In this document: piece by piece, positions 26,270-34,748 of the stretch
How positions within the stretch are numbered: the first letter of the stretch is position 1
How the letters are laid out: the number at the start of each line of letters is the position of its first letter
From: Rugosimonospora africana
GTDB lineage: Bacteria > Actinomycetota > Actinomycetes > Mycobacteriales > Micromonosporaceae
Assembly: GCF_016862975.1 (NCBI RefSeq)
Contig: NZ_BONZ01000013.1
Span: forward strand, 310,001-374,000
Length of the DNA: 64,000 nt
Reading direction: 5' to 3'
Translations under genes and position numbers: made by a program
The notes under the pieces: generated by a model
Seen by the model: only the letters and a program-made list of their open reading frames with translations
What the model was told of the DNA's origin: nothing
Database searches by the model: none

Positions 26270-27127
26270 TCAACTCCCCAGTTCAGCCGGTCGGACATCG
26301 TGGGGGGTGGTCTGCACCAGGGTGCCGTGAACGATCATCCGTTGGTAGTTGTCCCACTTGGGATTGCAGGTGGTGAGGGTGATCTCCGCCTGGGTCGGCG
26401 TGACGCCGGGCTTGTCCGGGGTGGGTGCGATGACCTCCATCGCGTGCGGGCTCACGATCTCGTTCTGGTAGACCTTGTACACGTACCAGTTGGTCTCGGT
26501 CTCCATCACCAGGTAGTCGCCCGACTGGATCTCGTCGAGGTCCCAGAACATGCCCCGTTCCCGGTGCCCGGCCGTGGCGAAGTTCCCGATCTGACCGGGC
26601 ATCGCGGTGCTCGGATAGTGCCCGGGCGCACCCCGGAGATCGTCGAGCGAGACCCCCTCGACGACGACCCAGTCCAGGTCGAGCTTGGGGATGTAGAGCC
26701 GGCCGATCGCGGAGCCGTCCGGCGGCGGCGGCTGGGGTGCGGCGGCCGACGGCGCGGCGGGAGCGGTGCTCGGCACGGTCGGCGGGGCGACCCAGTTCTG
26801 GGCCAGCCGGCGGTCGAGGTCCCGCTGGTGATCCTTGATCATCCCGACCCGGCCGTAGAGCTGGTACGCGACGAAGAGCAGGACGATCACGCCGAACGTG
26901 ATCATCAGCTCCCCGCCGGTACGTGCGACCGTCCGCACGGTACGGGCGAAGCGCCCCGGTACCGGGGAGATCCGGTCCGGGCCCTCGGGCTGCACCGGCA
27001 CGGCCGGCCTTGGCAGGGTGCCTGGCGAGGCATCCTCCACCGCGGACATCTCCATCGTGACGTCCATGGGATCCATCTCGACGGTGACATCGCTGTCCGT
27101 TGAGCGGTGTTTGGGCCTATGCGCCAT
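26270..27127 (-). CDS. Class E sortase
   Basis: A 285-residue membrane transpeptidase that attaches secreted proteins, usually with an LAXTG signal, to the peptidoglycan. A cytoplasmic start of about 70 residues and one membrane helix (about 72-91, GGELMITFGVIVLLFVAYQL) precede the sortase barrel. The active-site residues are present: His188 in ATAGHRERG, Cys254 in TLTTCNP and Arg263 in YQRMIVHG. The TLTTC motif is family-typical. It stands beside the growth and division operon. No LAXTG-bearing substrate is encoded in this window that I can see. Confidence 0.94.
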   Translation of the reverse strand: MAHRPKHRSTDSDVTVEMDPMDVTMEMSAVEDASPGTLPRPAVPVQPEGPDRISPVPGRFARTVRTVARTGGELMITFGVIVLLFVAYQLYGRVGMIKDHQRDLDRRLAQNWVAPPTVPSTAPAAPSAAAPQPPPPDGSAIGRLYIPKLDLDWVVVEGVSLDDLRGAPGHYPSTAMPGQIGNFATAGHRERGMFWDLDEIQSGDYLVMETETNWYVYKVYQNEIVSPHAMEVIAPTPDKPGVTPTQAEITLTTCNPKWDNYQRMIVHGTLVQTTPHDVRPAELGS

Positions 27128-27148
27128 AGTTTTACCCTGTCACGAGTT

Positions 27149-27958
27149 TCACCCTGTCGTGTGGGCGAACTGCAAATCGGTCGAACCGTCATAGGCAGGC
27201 AGGGTCACGTCGCTTCGGGTCTGAACGCCGTAGCCGAGGCCGAACGCGGCAACCGCCTCCCGGTAGATGTGCACGCCGCTCGAGGCGTCGAGCGCGGCCT
27301 GGAGTTGGTCGGGGTCGCCGATCGCGGTGATCTCGAACGGAGGCGAATACACCCGGCCGTTGAGCAGCAAAGTGTTGCCCACGCAGCGGACCGCGCTGGT
27401 GGAGATGACGCGTACCCCCATGATCGTCATGGCTTCCGCGCCACCCGCCCACAGCGCGTTGACCACGGCCTGGACGTCCTGCTGGTGGACCACGACGTCA
27501 TCCGGGTGGGCGCCCGGCGGCAGCGAACCGTCCGCGCGCTTCGGCGCGTCGTTGAGCTTGATGGTCAGCCCCGGCCCGTGCACCTTGCTCAGGCCGGCGC
27601 TGGCCTTCTCCGAGTCCGCGCGGGACTGCTCCCTGGCGGTGTCCGCGTCGGAGCTACCCACCTGGTCGGTCTTCGCGTTGTTCTCGTCACGCAGGCCGGA
27701 TTCCTGCTTGTCCAGTTGATCGATCTGCCGCTTGCGGTCGGCGATCAGGTTGGAGAGCTGCGGGGTCCGGTCATCGCGGAGAGCGGTGCCCTGGGCGGTG
27801 TGCGCGCTCGTGGTCAGCAGCATGCCGGTGAGCAGCGCCACTACCGGTACCAGGGCGGACCACGCGGTCGGCCGCCGCCGGCGGCGGTGCAGCAGGCCCA
27901 AACCGACCCGCCGAAACGCCTCACGCCAGGACGAGGTGCCCGATGTGTACTCCTCCAC
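27149..27958 (-). CDS. DUF881 family protein
   Basis: A 269-residue bitopic protein. After about 35 cytoplasmic residues rich in Arg there is one membrane helix (WSALVPVVALLTGMLLTTSA), a coiled-coil region (about 70-130, LIADRKRQIDQLDKQESGLR) and a globular DUF881 domain ending DGSTDLQFAHTTG. Key stretches are GPGLTIKLNDAPKR and HQQDVQAVVNALWAGGAEAM. M. tuberculosis has the same gene (Rv0012) between trpG and crgA, and Bacillus relatives sit beside division genes; the role is unknown but linked to division by position. The start is GTG at 27958. It diverges from crgA. Confidence 0.93.
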   Translation of the reverse strand: MEEYTSGTSSWREAFRRVGLGLLHRRRRRPTAWSALVPVVALLTGMLLTTSAHTAQGTALRDDRTPQLSNLIADRKRQIDQLDKQESGLRDENNAKTDQVGSSDADTAREQSRADSEKASAGLSKVHGPGLTIKLNDAPKRADGSLPPGAHPDDVVVHQQDVQAVVNALWAGGAEAMTIMGVRVISTSAVRCVGNTLLLNGRVYSPPFEITAIGDPDQLQAALDASSGVHIYREAVAAFGLGYGVQTRSDVTLPAYDGSTDLQFAHTTG

Positions 27959-28049
27959 GACCCTCCCTCATCTCGCCCCCCACCTGATAACGCACGGGTG
28001 CCCGGGCGACTACGCTTGTTACGGACATTATTCTGGCTGTGCTCGGGTG

Positions 28050-28077
28050 TTCACATAGCGGGCAGACGCGGTAGTGT
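28050..28077 (+). promoter_or_regulatory. Candidate crgA promoter
   Basis: TTCACA (28050-28055) and TAGTGT (28072-28077), spaced by 16 bases, sit about 30 bases upstream of the crgA start in the divergent gap with the DUF881 gene. The match is direct; activity is inferred. Confidence 0.45.
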
Positions 28078-28105
28078 TCAGCGACATTCCCTCCAGGAGA
28101 GCCCA

Positions 28106-28369
28106 GTGCCCAAATCCCGAGTACGACAGAAAAAGGTCTACACGCCGCCGACCGACATCGCGCCCCGCGTGTCGACGGTCAGCAAGCGGCCGAGTCCGAC
28201 CTGGGTGCCGGCTAGCGCGGTGGCACTGATCGGCATCGGCATCGGCTGGCTGGTGACGTTCTACCTTTCCACCGGCAACTACCCGGTCTTGGCGTGGGGG
28301 TATTGGAACCTCGCGATCGGGTTCGGCGCGATGGTCGCGGCCCTGGCCCTGCTGGCCCGCTGGCGTTGA
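28106..28369 (+). CDS. crgA: CrgA cell division protein
   Basis: An 87-residue membrane protein with the CrgA (UPF0233) features: basic N-terminus PKSRVRQKKVYTPP, two membrane helices (about 33-52 and 63-83, TWVPASAVALIGIGIGWLV and YWNLAIGFGAMVAALALLAR) and a short loop between (YLSTGNYPVLAWG). CrgA interacts with FtsZ, FtsQ, FtsI and other divisome parts and controls septation, notably in sporulating aerial hyphae of Streptomyces. The start is GTG at 28106, after CAGGAGAG. A terminator with a T-run follows directly. Confidence 0.96.
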   Translation: MPKSRVRQKKVYTPPTDIAPRVSTVSKRPSPTWVPASAVALIGIGIGWLVTFYLSTGNYPVLAWGYWNLAIGFGAMVAALALLARWR

Positions 28370-28376
28370 TCCCGCC

Positions 28377-28405
28377 TGCCCGGTGAGTGCCGGGCAACCC
28401 TTTTT
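28377..28405 (+). terminator. Intrinsic terminator after crgA
   Basis: TGCCCGG (28377-28383) pairs with CCGGGCA (28390-28396) around a 6-base loop and is followed by TTTTT at 28401-28405. This is one of the few canonical T-run terminators in the window. Confidence 0.85.
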
Positions 28406-28421
28406 GATCAAGGCACCGACC

Positions 28422-28499
28422 TGTGGATGACCCATGTCCGAATGGCTGGGTATTACACAAGTGTGGTTTTCCCCAGGCTTATCCACAGGCTGTGGGTAA
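28422..28499. promoter_or_regulatory. Cluster of DnaA boxes
   Basis: A perfect TTATCCACA (28479-28487) faces TTACCCACA on the minus strand (28491-28499), with a third one-mismatch box TCATCCACA on the minus strand (28422-28430). All lie between the crgA terminator and the iron-sulfur reductase gene. Box identity follows the standard consensus. dnaA and dnaN are not in the window, so this is not the usual oriC context. Confidence 0.6.
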
Positions 28500-28542
28500 G
28501 CCTTCACGCAGCGAACCGGGGACTGACTGCGGTGGATCTCAC

Positions 28543-28558
28543 GTTACCAATGAGTAAC
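28543..28558. promoter_or_regulatory. Inverted repeat GTTAC-N6-GTAAC upstream of iron-sulfur reductase
   Basis: GTTAC (28543-28547) and GTAAC (28554-28558) are exact complements separated by six bases, 58 bases before the start of the 28617 gene. The same symmetric site, with AGTAAC in both right arms, lies before the FadE5-like gene at 46697. A TetR-type repressor of fatty-acid oxidation is the likely reader (inference). Confidence 0.6.
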
Positions 28559-28616
28559 TAGACCGGTTAGGCTGCGGCACGAACGGGAGTTCCACCGCCA
28601 GTAGGGAGCCGCACCG

Positions 28617-30809
28617 ATGGGACCGGTCCAGATCGTGGCCGCCACACTCGCCATCGTCATCACCCTGGGTGCGATCGCCCTGGTGGTCCGCGCGGTACGC
28701 GGGATCCTGCGGGTGGTGCGGCTCGGGCAGCCCGATCCGGAACGGTTCGACCGCAAGCGAGCCCGGCTCGCCACCATGCTGACCGAGACGCTCGGCCACA
28801 CCCGGATGCTGCGCTGGACAGTGGTCGGCGCGGCCCACTGGTTCGTGATGGTCGGCTTCGGCGCGCTGCTGTTCACGCTGATCGAGGCGTACGGCGAGAC
28901 CTTCAGCCCGGCCTTCGAGATCCCGGTCATCGGGTACTGGTCCGGGTACGGGCTGATCATGGAGCTGATCGCGGCACTGACCGGTGTCGGGATCCTCACG
29001 CTGATCGTGATCCGGCTGCTGAACCTGCCCACCCGCCGGTCCCGCTCCCGGTTCGCCGGCTCCACGTTCTGGCAGGCGTACTACGTCGAGTACACGATCG
29101 TCGGGATCGTGGTCTGCATCTTCCTGATCCGCGGGTTCAAGGCGGCCCGCGGTCAGCTGCCGTACCCGGTCTGGGCGGCGCCGATCTCCCACGGCCTCGG
29201 TCACATCCTGCCGGCCAGCGCGGACGCCATCACGGTCACCGCGATCGTGAAGATCATCGTGAGCATGGCCTGGTTCGTGGTGATCGCGTTCAACCTGAGC
29301 ATGGGCATCGCCTGGCACCGGTTCGCCGCCTTCTTCAACATCTTCTTCAAGCGCACCGCGTCCGCCGCTCCGGCCCTGGGCGGGCTGCGGCCGATGATGA
29401 GCGGCGGGAAGCCGCTGGACTTCGAGGAGGCCGATCCGGAGCGGGACCAGTTCGGCGTGGCCGCGGTGGAGCAGTTCACCTGGAAGGGCCTGCTCGACTT
29501 CACCACGTGTACCGAGTGCGGCCGGTGCCAGTCGCAGTGCCCGGCCTGGAACACCGGCAAGCCACTGTCGCCGAAGCTGCTGGTCCTGTCGCTGCGCGAT
29601 CATGCCTACGCCAAGGCGCCGTACCTGCTCGCCGGCGGCGCCGGCGCGAACGGCGGTACCCCGGACGGTGGCGCTCCGGACGGTGGCGCCTTGGACGGTG
29701 GCGCCCCGGACGGCGGGTCCGGAGCCGGGGTCGACCACTCGAAGATCAACGTACTGGCGCTGGCCGAGGCGCAGCGGCCGCTGATCGGCGGGCCGGACGA
29801 GCAGGGCGTGATCGACCCGGACGTGCTCTGGTCCTGCACCACCTGCGGTGCCTGTGTGGAGCAGTGCCCGGTGGACATCGAGCACGTCGACCACATCGTC
29901 GACATGCGCCGGTACCAGGTGCTGATCGAGTCCAACTTTCCCAGCGAGGCCGGCGTCATGCTGCGCAACCTGGAGTCCAAGGGCAATCCCTGGGGCGCGC
30001 CCCCGGCCACCCGGGAGGACTGGACCAAGGGTCTCGACTTCGAGATCCCGCGGGTCAGCGACGGCGGGGACTTCGAGTACCTGTTCTGGGTCGGCTGTGC
30101 CGGGGCGTTCGAGGACCGGGCCAAGAAGACCACGCGGGCCGTGGCCACGCTGCTGAACGAGGCCGGGGTCTCCTTCGCGATCCTGGGCAACGGCGAGACC
30201 TGCACCGGCGACCCGGCCCGCCGGATCGGCAACGAGTTCCTGTTCCAGACGCTGGCCATGCAGAACGTGGAGACGCTGAACGATGCCGGGGTCACCAAGA
30301 TCGTGGCTAGCTGCCCGCACTGCTTCAACACGCTCGCCAACGAGTACGGGCAGCTCGGCGGCCGGTACCAGGTCATCCACCACACGCAGCTACTGGCCGA
30401 GCTGGTCGGCAGCGGGAGGCTCACTCCGGTACAGCCCCTGGACGGCGGCCTGACCTACCACGACCCGTGCTACCTCGGCCGGCACAACCGGGTGTTCACG
30501 CCACCCCGGGAGGTGCTCGGCGCCGCCAGCGACAGCCTGGTCGAGATGCCCCGCAACTCCGAGCGCTCGTTCTGCTGCGGTGCCGGCGGCGCCCGGATGT
30601 GGATGGAGGAGCGGATCGGGAAGCGGATCAACGTCGACCGGGTCGAGGAGGCGGTGGCCACCGGGGCGAAGACGGTCGCGGTCGGCTGCCCGTTCTGCAT
30701 GACCATGCTGTCCGACGGGGTGAACGGAGTGGCTCCGGGCCAGGCCGAGGTGGTGGACGTGGCGACGGTACTGCTGCGGTCGATCAAGCCGGAGCCCGCC
30801 GCCGGCTGA
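28617..30809 (+). CDS. Membrane-bound iron-sulfur reductase (Rv0338c-like, HdrD/GlpC-type)
   Basis: A 730-residue fusion. An N-terminal five-helix membrane part resembling the nitrate-reductase gamma/heme-b subunit (about 1-270) is followed by two 4Fe-4S ferredoxin motifs, CTECGRCQSQCPAW near 297 and CTTCGACVEQCPVDIEH near 407. Two CCG (Cys-rich) domains of the HdrB/GlpC type follow, with SCPHCFNTL, YHDPCYLGRHN, SFCCGAGGARMW and GCPFCMTM. Between the ferredoxin motifs is a lineage-type insert of PDGGA repeats (about 338-373). M. tuberculosis Rv0338c has this architecture and is thought to accept electrons, perhaps from acyl-CoA dehydrogenases via ETF. The shared operator with a fadE5-like gene supports that link (inference). 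Confidence 0.9.
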   Translation: MGPVQIVAATLAIVITLGAIALVVRAVRGILRVVRLGQPDPERFDRKRARLATMLTETLGHTRMLRWTVVGAAHWFVMVGFGALLFTLIEAYGETFSPAFEIPVIGYWSGYGLIMELIAALTGVGILTLIVIRLLNLPTRRSRSRFAGSTFWQAYYVEYTIVGIVVCIFLIRGFKAARGQLPYPVWAAPISHGLGHILPASADAITVTAIVKIIVSMAWFVVIAFNLSMGIAWHRFAAFFNIFFKRTASAAPALGGLRPMMSGGKPLDFEEADPERDQFGVAAVEQFTWKGLLDFTTCTECGRCQSQCPAWNTGKPLSPKLLVLSLRDHAYAKAPYLLAGGAGANGGTPDGGAPDGGALDGGAPDGGSGAGVDHSKINVLALAEAQRPLIGGPDEQGVIDPDVLWSCTTCGACVEQCPVDIEHVDHIVDMRRYQVLIESNFPSEAGVMLRNLESKGNPWGAPPATREDWTKGLDFEIPRVSDGGDFEYLFWVGCAGAFEDRAKKTTRAVATLLNEAGVSFAILGNGETCTGDPARRIGNEFLFQTLAMQNVETLNDAGVTKIVASCPHCFNTLANEYGQLGGRYQVIHHTQLLAELVGSGRLTPVQPLDGGLTYHDPCYLGRHNRVFTPPREVLGAASDSLVEMPRNSERSFCCGAGGARMWMEERIGKRINVDRVEEAVATGAKTVAVGCPFCMTMLSDGVNGVAPGQAEVVDVATVLLRSIKPEPAAG

Positions 30810-30908
30810 CGCCGGCGGTCACCGCGGGTCCACCCGGGCGGCGCCCCGCGCCCGGTCGCGGCTATCCGGCACAATGGATGCCGAGGTGAGTCGACTATTT
30901 CCGCGCTA

Positions 30909-32198
30909 TTGACAGTTCTCCCCCTCGTCGCATTTGTGCTGCTCACCGCCGCCAACGCGTTCTTTGTCGCGGCCGAGTTCTCGCTGGTCACCGTCGACCG
31001 GTCGACGATCGAGCAGAGCGCACAGTCCGGCGACCGGGCGGCCCGCACGGTCCGGAACCTGCTGCACGAGCTGTCCTTCCAGCTCTCCGGCGCCCAGCTC
31101 GGCATCACCCTGGCCGCGCTGCTGACCGGGTACCTCGCCGAGCCGGCCCTGTCCCGCCTGCTCAAGCCGCTGTTCGGTGATCACCGCACACTGACGTACT
31201 TCGTCGCGCTGGCCATCGCCACGCTGTTCTCGATGCTGTTCGGCGAGCTGGTGCCGAAGAACGCCGCGCTGGCCCGGCCCATGCCGCTGGCCCGCGCCAC
31301 GGCCCGTCCACAGCGGGCCTTCTCCTCGGTCCTGCGCTGGTTCATCCGGGCCTTGAACGGGTCGGCCAACCTCATCGTGCGCGGCTTCGGGCTGCAGCCG
31401 CAGGAAGAGCTGGCCAGCGCCCGGTCTCCGGAGGAACTGGGCCTGCTCGCGGCGATCTCGGCCCGGGCCGGCGCACTCCCCGAGGACACCGCCCTGCTGC
31501 TCCAGCGCACCATCCGGTTCGGCGAGAAGCGCGCCGCCGAGGCGATGACGCCCCGGGTCGACGTGATCGCGCTTCCGGCCGGCACCAGCATCGTCGACCT
31601 GCTGACCACCGTCCGGGACACCGGGCACAGCCGGTTCCCGGTGTACGAGTCGACGGTCGACCTGGTGACCGGCGTGGTGACCGTGATCGACGCCCTGGCC
31701 GTCCCGCCCGCCAGCCGGCTGACCACCACCGTGGCCAGCATCGCCCGCGAGCCGATCTACGTACCCGAGAGCCTGGACCTGGACGGGGTACTGGAGATCC
31801 TTCAGGCGGGTTCGGCGGACCTGGCGATCGTGGTCGACGAGTACGGCGGCACCGACGGCATCGTGACCGTCGAGGACCTGGCCGAGGAACTGGTCGGTGA
31901 GATCGCCGACGAGTACGACGTCGCTCCGGCGGCGTTCGAGATCACCGCGCCGTCCGGCGACCGCAGCGTGCTGGTCGAGGGCGTGCTGCGCGAGGACGAA
32001 CTGGCCGAGGCGACCGGGTTCCGTCTGCCCGAGGGCCCGTACGAGACGCTGGCCGGGTTCATCCTGGCCCGGCTCGGGCACATCCCGGTCAACGGCGAGA
32101 CGCTGCGCGAGCAGGGCTGGGAGTTCACCGTCGTGGAGGTGGACCGGCACCGGATCGAGCAGGTCCGGGTGACCCGGCCGGAGCCCAGCGATGACTAG
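30909..32198 (+). CDS. CNNM/CorC-HlyC family membrane protein (hemolysin-like, CBS pair)
   Basis: A 429-residue protein with the full CorC/HlyC architecture: a DUF21/CNNM membrane domain (about 1-190, motif [17 protein letters not shown]), a CBS pair (about 205-330, [20 protein letters not shown]) and a C-terminal CorC_HlyC domain (345-429). The family handles Mg2+/Co2+ efflux or homeostasis. The start is TTG at 30909, overlapping the stop of a 12-codon leader frame; no better start is in frame upstream. The next gene, a shorter paralogue, overlaps its end by 8 bases. Confidence 0.92.
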   Translation: MTVLPLVAFVLLTAANAFFVAAEFSLVTVDRSTIEQSAQSGDRAARTVRNLLHELSFQLSGAQLGITLAALLTGYLAEPALSRLLKPLFGDHRTLTYFVALAIATLFSMLFGELVPKNAALARPMPLARATARPQRAFSSVLRWFIRALNGSANLIVRGFGLQPQEELASARSPEELGLLAAISARAGALPEDTALLLQRTIRFGEKRAAEAMTPRVDVIALPAGTSIVDLLTTVRDTGHSRFPVYESTVDLVTGVVTVIDALAVPPASRLTTTVASIAREPIYVPESLDLDGVLEILQAGSADLAIVVDEYGGTDGIVTVEDLAEELVGEIADEYDVAPAAFEITAPSGDRSVLVEGVLREDELAEATGFRLPEGPYETLAGFILARLGHIPVNGETLREQGWEFTVVEVDRHRIEQVRVTRPEPSDD

Positions 32199-33237
32199 CC
32201 TGATCATCATCGTCCTGCTGCTGGGCAACGCGTTTTTCGTGGCGGCCGAGTTCTCCCTGATCGCATCGAGGCGTACCGCCGTCGAACCGCTGGCCGCGAC
32301 GTCACAGATGGCCCGGTCCGCGCTGCGGGCGATGGAACAGATACCGGTGATGATCGCCGGAGCCCAGCTCGGCGTGACCATCTGCTCCCTGGGTCTGGGC
32401 GCGATCGCCGAGCCGACGCTGTCCCACCTGGTCGGCGACGGGCTGGACGTGACCCACCTGCCCGCCTCGGCGGCCCACCCGATCGCGTTCGTCCTCGGCC
32501 TTGTCGCGGTGACCTTCCTGCACACCGTGCTCGGCGAGATGGTGCCGAAGAACCTGACGCTGGTCGGTCCGGAGCGCGCCGTGCTCTGGCTCGGGCCGCC
32601 GATGCTGTGGTTCTGCACCGCGACGAGGCCGCTGTTGATCGCCATGCGGTGGGCGTCCCGGGTCGTGTTGAAGATCTGGCGGATCGAGTCGACCGACGCG
32701 GTGAAGACCGTCTACACGGCCGAGGAGCTGGCCGGTCTCGTCGCCGAGTCGCGGACCGAGGGCCTGCTCGACCCGGAGGAGCACCGGCGGATCACCGGCG
32801 CGCTGGCGCTGCACGAACGTACCGCCGGCGACGTGCTGCGACCGTGGAACGCGGTGACCACCGTCGCCGAGGACGTGTCGCCGGCGTCGCTGGAGGTGCT
32901 GGCTACCCGTACCGGCCTGTCCCGCTTCCCGGTGGTCGACCGGGAGACCCGCCGGGTCCGGGGCTTCGTGCACGTCAAGGACGTGCTCGGGGTGGTCGGC
33001 CAGGCGCGCCGGGCTCCGATCGAGCCCACGCTGATCCGGCCGCTGCCGGTGATCCCGCCGAACCGGACGCTGGCCGAGGCGTTGCTGGCCATGCGCCGGG
33101 AGCGCCGGCACATCGTGCTCATCACCGACGGGCGCACCCCGCTGGGACTGCTCACTCTCGACGATGTTCTGCGGGCCGTGGTGGGTGCGAGCGAGGGCGG
33201 AACAACCAATCCGGTGGTACGCAGCGTCGCCAGCTGA
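32191..33237 (+). CDS. CNNM/CBS membrane protein lacking the CorC_HlyC domain
   Basis: A 348-residue paralogue of the preceding protein. The CNNM domain ([37 protein letters not shown]) and CBS pair (about 200-335) are present, but the protein ends just after the second CBS motif ([16 protein letters not shown]), without the C-terminal domain. Pairs of a full and a short CNNM protein are common in actinobacteria and probably form a heteromer (inference). The start is ATG at 32191, inside the upstream reading frame, so translation is coupled. Confidence 0.92.
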   Translation: MTSLIIIVLLLGNAFFVAAEFSLIASRRTAVEPLAATSQMARSALRAMEQIPVMIAGAQLGVTICSLGLGAIAEPTLSHLVGDGLDVTHLPASAAHPIAFVLGLVAVTFLHTVLGEMVPKNLTLVGPERAVLWLGPPMLWFCTATRPLLIAMRWASRVVLKIWRIESTDAVKTVYTAEELAGLVAESRTEGLLDPEEHRRITGALALHERTAGDVLRPWNAVTTVAEDVSPASLEVLATRTGLSRFPVVDRETRRVRGFVHVKDVLGVVGQARRAPIEPTLIRPLPVIPPNRTLAEALLAMRRERRHIVLITDGRTPLGLLTLDDVLRAVVGASEGGTTNPVVRSVAS

Positions 33238-33345
33238 ATGCGCAGCGAATTACCCGAGATCTCGGCTTGATTGCGTACCGGCGGCTTCCCTAACCTAGGG
33301 GATCGTCCCGCTCCGTCCCCCCGGGAGCGAAGGAGTCCAAACTTC

Positions 33346-34350
33346 GTGAGAACCTCTCTGACCGTGTCCATGTCACGGTCCTCGCGTCGTGCCTTCATGG
33401 TCGTCGCTGCCAGTATCCTTGCGCTTACCGCCGCGTTGCTTCCGGGCACGCAGGCGCACGCGACGCCGTCGGTGACCGACCTCGAGGCACAGATCGACCA
33501 GAAGTGGAATCAGCTCGAACCACTGGTCGAGAAGTACAACAGCGTGCACGACCAGCTTCAGCAGAACCTGAGCAAGCAGGCGACGCTGAACAAGCAGCTG
33601 GCACCGCTGCAGACCCAGGTGCAACTCGCTCAGGTGCGGGTCGGCGCGATGTCCGCCGAGCTGTACATGAACGGTCCCGGCTCCAACCTGAACGCGTTGC
33701 TGGAGAGCGGTTCGCCGACCACCCTGGTCGACCAGCTCACCAGCCTCAACCAGGTGGCGCGCGAACAGCAGCGCACCGTCGCGGCGGTGCAGGAGCAGGT
33801 GCAGAAGTACGCGAAGCAGAAGCAGTCGCTGGACGCGCTCGTTATCCAGCAGCGGAAGCAGGATCAGGCGCTGGCCACACAGAAGAGCCAGATCACCGGC
33901 CAGATCAACCAGTTGACGAAGCTGCGTGACCAGGCATACGGATCGGGCGGCGGCGCAGGCGGCAGCCTCCAGCCGGTGGCCTGCCCGTACACGCCGAGCA
34001 GTGGCGCGGGCGCCACGGCGGCGAAGAAGGCGTGTTCGCTGATCGGCAAGCCCTACGGTTGGGGCGACGCCGGTCCGACGTACTACGACTGCTCAGGCAT
34101 GACGATGACGGCGTGGAAGGCGGCCGGCGTGTCGCTGCCGCACAACGCGGCGGCCCAGGACAGCGCTACCCCGGACATCAGCGCGAGCTCGCTGCGACCG
34201 GGCGACCTGGTGTTCTACGGATCCGACGACCACCACGTCGCGCTGTACGTGGGCGGCGGCTGGGTCGTGCACGCACCGAAACCGGGTGACCACGTTCGGA
34301 TGGCCAAGATGGCCGACATCGGATCCCCTAGCGGCTACGGGCGACCGTAG
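33346..34350 (+). CDS. Secreted NlpC/P60 peptidoglycan endopeptidase (RipA/CwlO-like), copy 1
   Basis: A 334-residue exported hydrolase. A signal peptide (FMVVAASILALTAALLPGTQAHA) is followed by a coiled coil (about 40-200, rich in Gln and Lys) and an NlpC/P60 domain (about 225-334). The catalytic Cys249 lies in YYDCSGMTM, with the histidine pair in DDHHVALYV (His296/297). It cleaves peptide stems during growth or separation; the coiled coil normally holds the enzyme inactive until released by FtsEX-type partners. The start is GTG at 33346, after GAAGGAG; later GTG/ATG starts are possible. A close paralogue follows 400 bases downstream. Confidence 0.93.
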   Translation: MRTSLTVSMSRSSRRAFMVVAASILALTAALLPGTQAHATPSVTDLEAQIDQKWNQLEPLVEKYNSVHDQLQQNLSKQATLNKQLAPLQTQVQLAQVRVGAMSAELYMNGPGSNLNALLESGSPTTLVDQLTSLNQVAREQQRTVAAVQEQVQKYAKQKQSLDALVIQQRKQDQALATQKSQITGQINQLTKLRDQAYGSGGGAGGSLQPVACPYTPSSGAGATAAKKACSLIGKPYGWGDAGPTYYDCSGMTMTAWKAAGVSLPHNAAAQDSATPDISASSLRPGDLVFYGSDDHHVALYVGGGWVVHAPKPGDHVRMAKMADIGSPSGYGRP

Positions 34351-34379
34351 CTGATCTGCCCTAATTTTCCGAGATTTCG

Positions 34380-34408
34380 GCGGCGGTGTCCACAATGGAC
34401 ACCGCCGC
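34380..34408. terminator. Perfect 13-bp hairpin after NlpC/P60 copy 1
   Basis: GCGGCGGTGTCCA (34380-34392) is exactly complementary to 34396-34408 around a CAA loop, 29 bases after the stop. It separates copy 1 from the riboswitch-controlled copy 2. Confidence 0.8.
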
Positions 34409-34543
34409 TGCCAGTCTCGACAAGGGTTTAACGAACGACTCGGCCCCGGGATGCGGCGATTACGGCGCGTCGAGAAGGGAAATTCGACGAGTAGTAGTGG
34501 CCGCGTTCGCTTGCGCACCACGGTCCCGTATCCCTACCGTTAT

Positions 34544-34730
34544 GAATCGCCGCTCGGAAGTCGGTCGCCCGCAAGGGGAGACCCCGGACGGTACCGCCGA
34601 ATCGACGTACCGAACCGGGGACCCACCGGCACCATCGGGGTGAATCCGCGCGACGCGCGGTAGGGCGCTTCCCAGCCCGAACCCGTCAGCTAACCCGGTA
34701 GGCGGTGAAGGCTGTTCGCCTTCATAGGGA
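34544..34730 (+). promoter_or_regulatory. c-di-AMP riboswitch (ydaO-yuaA class)
   Basis: The 5' leader of NlpC/P60 copy 2 has the ydaO consensus in order: CCGGGGACCC near 34614-34623, GGGGTGAATCC at 34637-34647, GTAGGGCGCTTCCC at 34660-34673, then CCCGAACCCGTCAGCTAACC at 34677-34696 and GGTAGGCG after it. A short GAAGG/CCTTC hairpin follows before the ribosome site. In actinobacteria this class controls cell-wall hydrolase genes (NlpC/P60, Rpf) and turns expression off when c-di-AMP binds. Ends are approximate. Confidence 0.93.
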
Positions 34731-34748
34731 AGAAAGGGTCGTACCACC

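Noticed and set aside
28370-28616. Replication origin
   Set aside because: Only three DnaA boxes, no dnaA/dnaN flanks and no AT-rich unwinding element; reported only as a box cluster.
33238-33345. Possible second ydaO riboswitch before NlpC/P60 copy 1
   Set aside because: None of the conserved blocks (GGGGTGAATC, GTAGGGC, CAGCTAACC) is present and the gap is too short.
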